Shown here: in pieces, positions 59,477 to 64,000 of the stretch
How positions within the stretch are numbered: the first letter of the stretch is position 1
Layout: every line of letters starts with the position of its first letter
Program-made: the position numbers and the translations under genes
DNA from: Albula goreensis
Taxonomy: Eukaryota > Chordata > Actinopteri > Albuliformes > Albulidae
DNA length: 64,000 bases
Assembly (NCBI GenBank): GCA_022829145.1
Contig: CM040751.1
Location: forward strand, 1,928,864-1,992,863
Direction of reading: 5' to 3'
Notes under the pieces: model-generated
Told to the model about the DNA's origin: nothing
The model's input: the letters and a program-made list of their open reading frames with translations, nothing else
Databases searched by the model: none

Positions 59477-59966
59477 GAGCTTTTGTGCTGGGACATTCTC
59501 ACCGTGCACCTTGGTGTGCTGGTTCTGCTGACCCAGGCCTGATGAGAGGGCAGCGGCTGCCCAAAGCAGGACATGGGGGCGCTGGGGGCCACTCTGGCCC
59601 TTTAAATGTCACCAGCACAGAGGAGGCAGGGCGAGGGGGGCGGGCAGACCAGCTCCAGGAACTCAGGTACCCGGGGGACAGGGGGCAGGGAGACAGGGAA
59701 GTAGGAGGACAGGGTGTTGCCTTAAGGCATATGAGCCCAGGGTGGGGACTATCACCTTACAGGACTGTGTGGATGGCTGTCTGTCCTCCTTGGCTGGGTG
59801 AGAGCGTGAGGCTACAGTGGGGCTGGATGGAGCTGTCTGTTTATCATACGCCTTCTCATGTTTACTGCCCTTCTTCAGCTTCTCCACCTTCTTCATCACC
59901 CCTCCACCTGGTTTCCCTGTTCATCCTCTCCATGGGCCATCTTGACTCCTCCCCTCTCCACTGCAG

Positions 59967-60036
59967 GAGGTCCTGGTTTGTCACAACCCCGGCCAATCAC
60001 AGCCTGCATTAGAGGTGGCGGCCAGCGCGTGCTGGG
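59967..60036 (+). other. npas1: npas1 5' UTR part of the start-codon exon
   Basis: A strong acceptor (CTCCCCTCTCCACTGCAG ending at 59966) followed by 70 noncoding bases up to the ATG. This implies at least one upstream noncoding exon. If transcription instead starts nearby, the acceptor would be unused. Confidence 0.5.
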
Positions 60037-60131
60037 ATGGCGGCCATGCCATTCGTCAGCGAGGGGAAGTGTGTCAGCGTAGAGTGGGACTTCCTGCAGG
60101 GCCTGCTGGCCAAGCCACCCACCCTGCCCTG
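60037..60131 (+). CDS. npas1: npas1 first coding exon (N-terminus)
   Basis: ATG at 60037 (context GGGATGG), 95 coding bases, donor G-GTGAGA at 60132, ending two bases into a codon. The peptide MAAMPFVSEGKCVSVEWDFL followed by QGLLAKPPTLP matches the NPAS1 N-terminus in layout: the initial MAA, the GKCV stretch, the V-WDFL-GL-K-P core, then a Cys codon split between exons just before [11 protein letters not shown] second in-frame ATG at 60046 is possible; the first was chosen because MAA is shared with human NPAS1. In-frame reading past the donor gives TGG then TGA (60133-60135), so only this splice position keeps the frame open. The end of this exon and its donor are the founder of a tandem array that follows. 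Confidence 0.9.
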
Positions 60132-60172
60132 GTGAGATACACTCACACACTCACTGACCCTGCCCTGGTGAG

Positions 60173-60207
<35 letters not shown>

Positions 60208-60258
60208 GCCATGGTGAGACACACATACACACACACACACCGACTCTGCCCTGGTGAT

Positions 60259-60299
<41 letters not shown>

Positions 60300-60433
60300 G
60301 CTATGGTGAGATACACACACACACCAGCCCTGCCCTGGTGAGATACACACACACACCCTGCCCTGGTGAGCACACACACACACCCTGCCCTGGTGAGATA
60401 CACTCACACACACACCAACCCTGCCCTGGTGAG

Positions 60434-60467
<34 letters not shown>

Positions 60468-60580
60468 CATCCTGGTGAGACACACACACACACACCCTGC
60501 CCTGGTGAGATACACACACACACACACACATACACACACCCTGCCCTGGTGAGACACACACACACACCCTGCCCACACAC
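60122..60580 (+). repeat. Array of amplified 5' splice site units in CA repeats
   Basis: The unit CCCTGCCCTGGTGAGATAC plus a CA run of variable length starts at the real exon/intron junction. It recurs with GT dinucleotides at 60132 (authentic), 60168, 60214, 60254 (GTGATA variant), 60306, 60338, 60366, 60393, 60429, 60475, 60505 and 60549, and ends in a truncated copy near 60566. Ten of the eleven extra copies retain GGTGAG; most also keep CCTG before it. Confidence 0.93.
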
Positions 60581-60600
60581 ACACACACACATGAATATAG

Positions 60601-60632
<32 letters not shown>

Positions 60633-61642
60633 GTGCATATCCTACACACACATGCGCACACACATGCACAAGCACAAGCACACACACACACTCTCAGACA
60701 CAAACAGACATGTATACACACATACTACATACAGAAACACATACACACACATACTACATACAGAAACACATATACACACACTACACACATATACTACATG
60801 CAAAAATGCATACACACACTGCACACACTCACACACACAAATACAATCTACACACACAAAAAAAGGAGCTTTCCTGATGTAGCACACACATACACACAGG
60901 CACACACACTCAGGGGAGTCCCCCCCCACCCTTCCTCCAGTCTCTGGTTTGAGAGCATAGAGAGCGCTGTCACTGACACGACGAAACGCTGCTCCTTTGT
61001 TCTGAAAGAGACACAAATTGTAGAGTCACCACGACAACATAATTCCAGCACTCAGCCTCCATGGAGGGGCTGCGCTGCCAGTCACAGTGGCAGGGCACCT
61101 GCCTGCAGCTCACTGGCACTCCGGCAGAAATCCACAGCCAATGCCACGAGCCTTGCGTTAGAGCCTATGGAAAACAATACAGCAATCTAGTACTGCTCAT
61201 GTGAGACACAGCCAGCTCTGCCAGTGTGGACTTAATCCAGACATTACACTTAATCTATGAGGGTAATGATCAATCACCTCCTCTCTGTAATATATGATAA
61301 ATATGTAATATTCATTTTATTACTCTGGGCAGTGTAGCATGCTCTCATCTGGAGTGGTCTACAGTGCCTACATGTTCAAACACTGCCCCTCTCTGCTCTT
61401 GGGCATTTACTAATGCAGTCCAGGAGAACTAACTCTGTCCTTTAAGACACTTGTATAACAAATGGGAATCTAACCTGCAACCTCTGAGTTACAAATCTAT
61501 CTAGAAACTGTGATATTTCACTTCTGCCCAGTATTACTTTGTCTGGTTGATGTAATTATTATCTCCATCTCTTTCTCCCTACTTCTGTCTGTTTCTCTCT
61601 TTTTATTCCACCATCTCGTCCCCCCCTTCCCACCGCCCCCAG
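60581..61642 (+). other. npas1 intron 1, remainder
   Basis: A long CA/CATA tract to about 60910 (with a CATACTACATACAGAAACA repeat near 60720-60780), then unique sequence. It ends in a pyrimidine-rich acceptor (CCCTTCCCACCGCCCCCAG, 61624-61642). No exon seen. Confidence 0.85.
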
Positions 61643-61879
61643 CCTGCAGAACCTGAGGAAGGAGAAGTCTCGGAACGCGCTCGATCTCGACGTGGGAAGA
61701 GAACTTTGAGTTCTTCGAGCTGGCCAAGATGCTGCCCCTGCCCGGTGCCATCACCAGCCAGCTGGACAAAGCTTCCGTCATCCGCCTCACCATCAGCTAC
61801 CTGCACATGCGCCACTTTGCCAGCCAGGGAGACCCGCCGTGGGGGCCCCTGCTGGAGGGAGGACCAAACTGCAGCAAAG
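61643..61879 (+). CDS. npas1: npas1 second coding exon: bHLH domain, frame broken in basic region
   Basis: A 237-nt exon between acceptor GCCCCCAG and donor GTAGGG (61880). The first base completes a Cys codon, then [12 protein letters not shown] is read in frame: the start of the DNA-binding basic region. The next conserved residues (family AARSRRGKE) are present only if one G is added after 61679 and one A after about 61698. As given, the frame reads LDLDVGREL and stops at TGA 61707-61709. From 61701 on, the correct frame resumes as [20 protein letters not shown] then [19 protein letters not shown], the two helices and loop, then the PPWGPLLEG linker. Both missing bases lie in short homopolymers (GG, AAA), so a sequencing or assembly error is the simplest explanation. 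A true null allele or pseudogene is the alternative. Confidence 0.88.
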
Positions 61880-62400
61880 GTAGGGCATTTTGCACGGGTG
61901 GGAGGCTGGGTTTTAAGACGGCATGTCTTTGCTGTTTATCATTTTAGGATCAATAGAAGAAAAGAAATAAGGAATAAAAATAATAATTATTTGTTGCTGT
62001 GTATTCCTTTTACATCATTTATGGCTGGTATTCTGTCAAATAAACATAAGTGCTTATGCTAAACAATCTTTACGACATAAGTTTTCTTGTTTTTTTATAT
62101 TTGAATTCAAACACACACATATACTTTGGGATGTACTCTTTTCATTCTAAAATAGAAAAGTAAAATCCCTTAAAAAATACTCAGGTCCTTTTTGACTGAA
62201 TGGCATTAGCCCATGAAGAGTGTTATTGGAATGGGGACTGATGGGCTGTAACAGTTTGATCTCCTTCCCTAATGTTGTAGTTATCATTCAGTGCATTTTT
62301 GTCATTACCTGTTTTCATTAATCTGTTTTATGCCTCCTTTACTCAACTCTAGCACAATCTTTATTTATTACGGTAGTAATATTAATTTTAAATGAGAATG

Positions 62401-62790
62401 TAGCCTGATTGTGTGAGCCTGCAGGGTGAAATGGGTTGTATTGTAGCCTGGTTGTGTTAGCATGCAGGGTGAAATAGGTTTTGTTGTAGCCTGATTGTGT
62501 TAGCCTGCAGGGTGAAATGGGACGTGTTGTAGCCTGGTTGTGTTAGCATGCAGGGTGAAATAGGTTTTGTTGTAGCCTGATTGTGTTAGCCTGCAGGGTG
62601 AAATGGGTTGTGTTGTAGCCTGATTGTGTTAGCCTGCAGGGTGAAATGGGTTGTGTTGTAGCCTGGTTGTGTTAGCCTGCAGGGTGAAATGGGTTGTGTT
62701 GTAGCCTGATTGTGTTAGCCTGCAGGGTGAAATGGGTTGTGTTGTAGCCTGGTTGTGTTAGCCTGCAGGGTGAAATGGGTTGTGTTGTAG
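62401..62790. repeat. 43-bp minisatellite, nine copies
   Basis: TAGCCTGATTGTGTTAGCCT plus GCAGGGTGAAATGGGTTGTGTTG starts at 62401, 62444 and every 43 bases to 62745, with high identity between copies. No indels between copies were noticed. Confidence 0.96.
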
Positions 62791-63737
62791 CATCTCTCGT
62801 GTTGCTGCATGCATAGTGTCTGTGGCAGGGCAAGATACCCTTCCTTAAGGCTGTGAGAGGAGGCACTGACACGCTAGCGCACTGTGCAAGTAATTCTTTA
62901 TTATATCTTCGTTTGTCTGTGTAATTCAAAATCAATTGTACTGGGTTGTACATAGGTTAAAAAACAAGCAAATATTTTTTTATACTAGCAAAATTTTGAA
63001 CTGTTAGCCTCAGTTAGGAACCAATCCTATCCCTAGGTCTGTTGCCGCTCTGGGAAGGCTGGTGCTAGCACATGCACTCACTTATGAAACACATGCAACC
63101 AGCTGTCAATCTTTTCACTTTGCATTCCACAATCAGTGCAGCGCCATCTATGTGCTGGAGGACTGTAAAGTATTTAATTCCAGGATTATTGCAGGTGTAT
63201 GACTGTCCAGAGGAGGCAGTGTGGAGCAGTGAGCAGGGAACACAATGCTTAGTGAAACCCTCATGGCTACAGTGATTAGCTCTGGTGCACTCAGGAATCT
63301 AGCCCCAGTGATGGGAGTGGTCACAGTGTTTGGCTGGCCTCCGTATCCCCAGACCCAGTGATGGCTGTGGTCACAGCGTTTGGCCGGTCACTCCTGTGAC
63401 AACACAGGAGACTGAGAGAGCCATTAAATGGCAGAGCTGTGAGGGTTCACTCAGGTAATGTGTTTGTTGTTCCAGTTACTAAGGGTGATTCAATCACCAA
63501 CAGACACTAAAAACACATGTGTTGATTTCACACAACCTACAGCTGCTTGTGAGTGATCCAGGACACTGAGGGAGAGCCAGGAAAATGATGTACAGGGTTT
63601 GTAATTAGAAAGATTAACTACATAACGAGAAGAACATAATTACAAGGATTATTCAATTGCTATTATTAGGGAAGGGAAACAACTGAGTTACGATTAGACT
63701 GTGTGACTCATGCAGAAGGAGCATGCGTGTTCCAGTG

Positions 63738-63902
63738 AGTGTGTGTGTGTGCGTGTGGCAAGTGTGTGTGTGTGTGTGTGCATGGGTGAGTGTGTGTGTA
63801 TGTGTGTGGGTCAGTATGTGTGAGTGCATGTGTGTGTGTGTGTGTTTGTGTATGTGTGTGTGCATAGGTGTATGTGTTTGTTTGTGTATGTGTGTGTGTG
63901 TA
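63738..63902. repeat. TG-rich interrupted microsatellite
   Basis: A degenerate TGTGTG/TGTATG/TGCATG tract in npas1 intron 2. Confidence 0.9.
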
Positions 63903-64000
63903 CTCCAGATACAGGAAAGCAGTGTGAGGGTCTGCACCCAGCAAGCCAGCGCAAGTGCGACCATTTCCCTTCCCTGATGTGATATACTGTCCCATAATTC

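Larger units (their letters stand above)
55020..59966. other. Noncoding upstream of npas1 coding start
   Basis: No exon was recognised with confidence. Notable parts are a unique stretch at 55260-55360, a CpG-dense block plus TAATTA/octamer motifs at 57760-58040, a conserved-looking stretch at 58500-58690, TG tracts at 57170-57290 and 59172-59476, and GC-rich sequence at 59550-59720 with a weak donor at 59667. Confidence 0.55.
59967..64000 (+). other. npas1: npas1 gene, 5' part (first two coding exons)
   Basis: Gene-level entry. Exon with start codon 59967-60131 (acceptor CCCCTCTCCACTGCAG before 59967), intron 60132-61642, bHLH exon 61643-61879, then intron to the window edge. NPAS1 is a nuclear bHLH-PAS factor that pairs with ARNT-type partners and acts mainly as a repressor in neurons (family knowledge). 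The PAS-A, PAS-B and C-terminal exons lie beyond 64000. The close relative npas3 is less likely because the short N-terminus and VEWDFLQGLLAKPP fit NPAS1, and because NPAS1 is the neighbour of ARHGAP35 in human. Confidence 0.88.
61880..64000 (+). other. npas1 intron 2 (5' part)
   Basis: No further npas1 exon (PAS-A) is found before the window ends. It holds the 43-bp minisatellite at 62401-62790, otherwise unique sequence, and a TG tract at 63738-63902. Confidence 0.8.

Noticed and set aside
60009..60721. Long Cys/Val-rich frames on the - strand and Thr/His-rich frames on the + strand
   Set aside because: Translations of the CA and donor-unit array; the real npas1 frame stops right after the donor.

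Overview
The window looks like nuclear DNA from a ray-finned fish, most likely a teleost. It has GT-AG introns of several kilobases, dense CA/TG and CT microsatellites, many minisatellites, and degraded LINE fragments of fish type (an L2/Maui-like element and an L1-type 3' tail with GAATT repeats). I see no bacterial, organellar or viral gene set, no CRISPR array, and no tRNA or rRNA gene.

Two protein-coding genes are supported, both on the + strand. (1) arhgap35 (p190A RhoGAP): the last five coding exons (3910-4051, 13343-13420, 16031-16162, 18929-19034, 19339-19741) join in frame into 286 residues. These hold the whole RhoGAP domain with its arginine finger, the Pro/Ser-rich tail and the stop codon. 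The large 5' exon (GTPase-like, FF and pseudo-GTPase domains in the family) lies upstream of the window. A long 3' UTR probably runs to the polyadenylation signal near 25.09 kb. (2) npas1 (bHLH-PAS transcription factor): the first two coding exons (60037-60131 and 61643-61879). The first encodes the conserved N-terminal SV-WDFL-GL-KPP peptide, the second the bHLH. The PAS domains lie beyond the right edge. The order arhgap35-npas1 matches the ARHGAP35-NPAS1 neighbourhood on human 19q13.32, which supports both calls.

Layout: 1-3909, arhgap35 intron; 3910-19741, five exons separated by introns that carry different minisatellites and a CpG cluster; 19742-about 25115, probable 3' UTR; about 25.1-60.0 kb, a gene-poor interval with a degraded L2 LINE (about 26.07-28.33 kb, - strand), four large minisatellites (35.6-36.4, 40.3-41.5, 42.4-43.5, 53.3-55.0 kb), a recent tandem duplication of about 400 bp (49.8-50.6 kb), a possible npas1 promoter/5' exon near 50.65-50.89 kb, and several AT-motif-rich stretches that resemble conserved noncoding elements; 59967-64000, npas1.

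The two most interesting observations are both in npas1. The 5' splice site of its first coding exon has been amplified into an array of twelve donor-like copies embedded in CA repeats (60122-60580). The DNA-binding basic region of the bHLH carries two 1-base deletions relative to the family, which break the frame (61679-61709). No new gene system is evident. Most of the remaining sequence is introns, repeats and candidate regulatory DNA.
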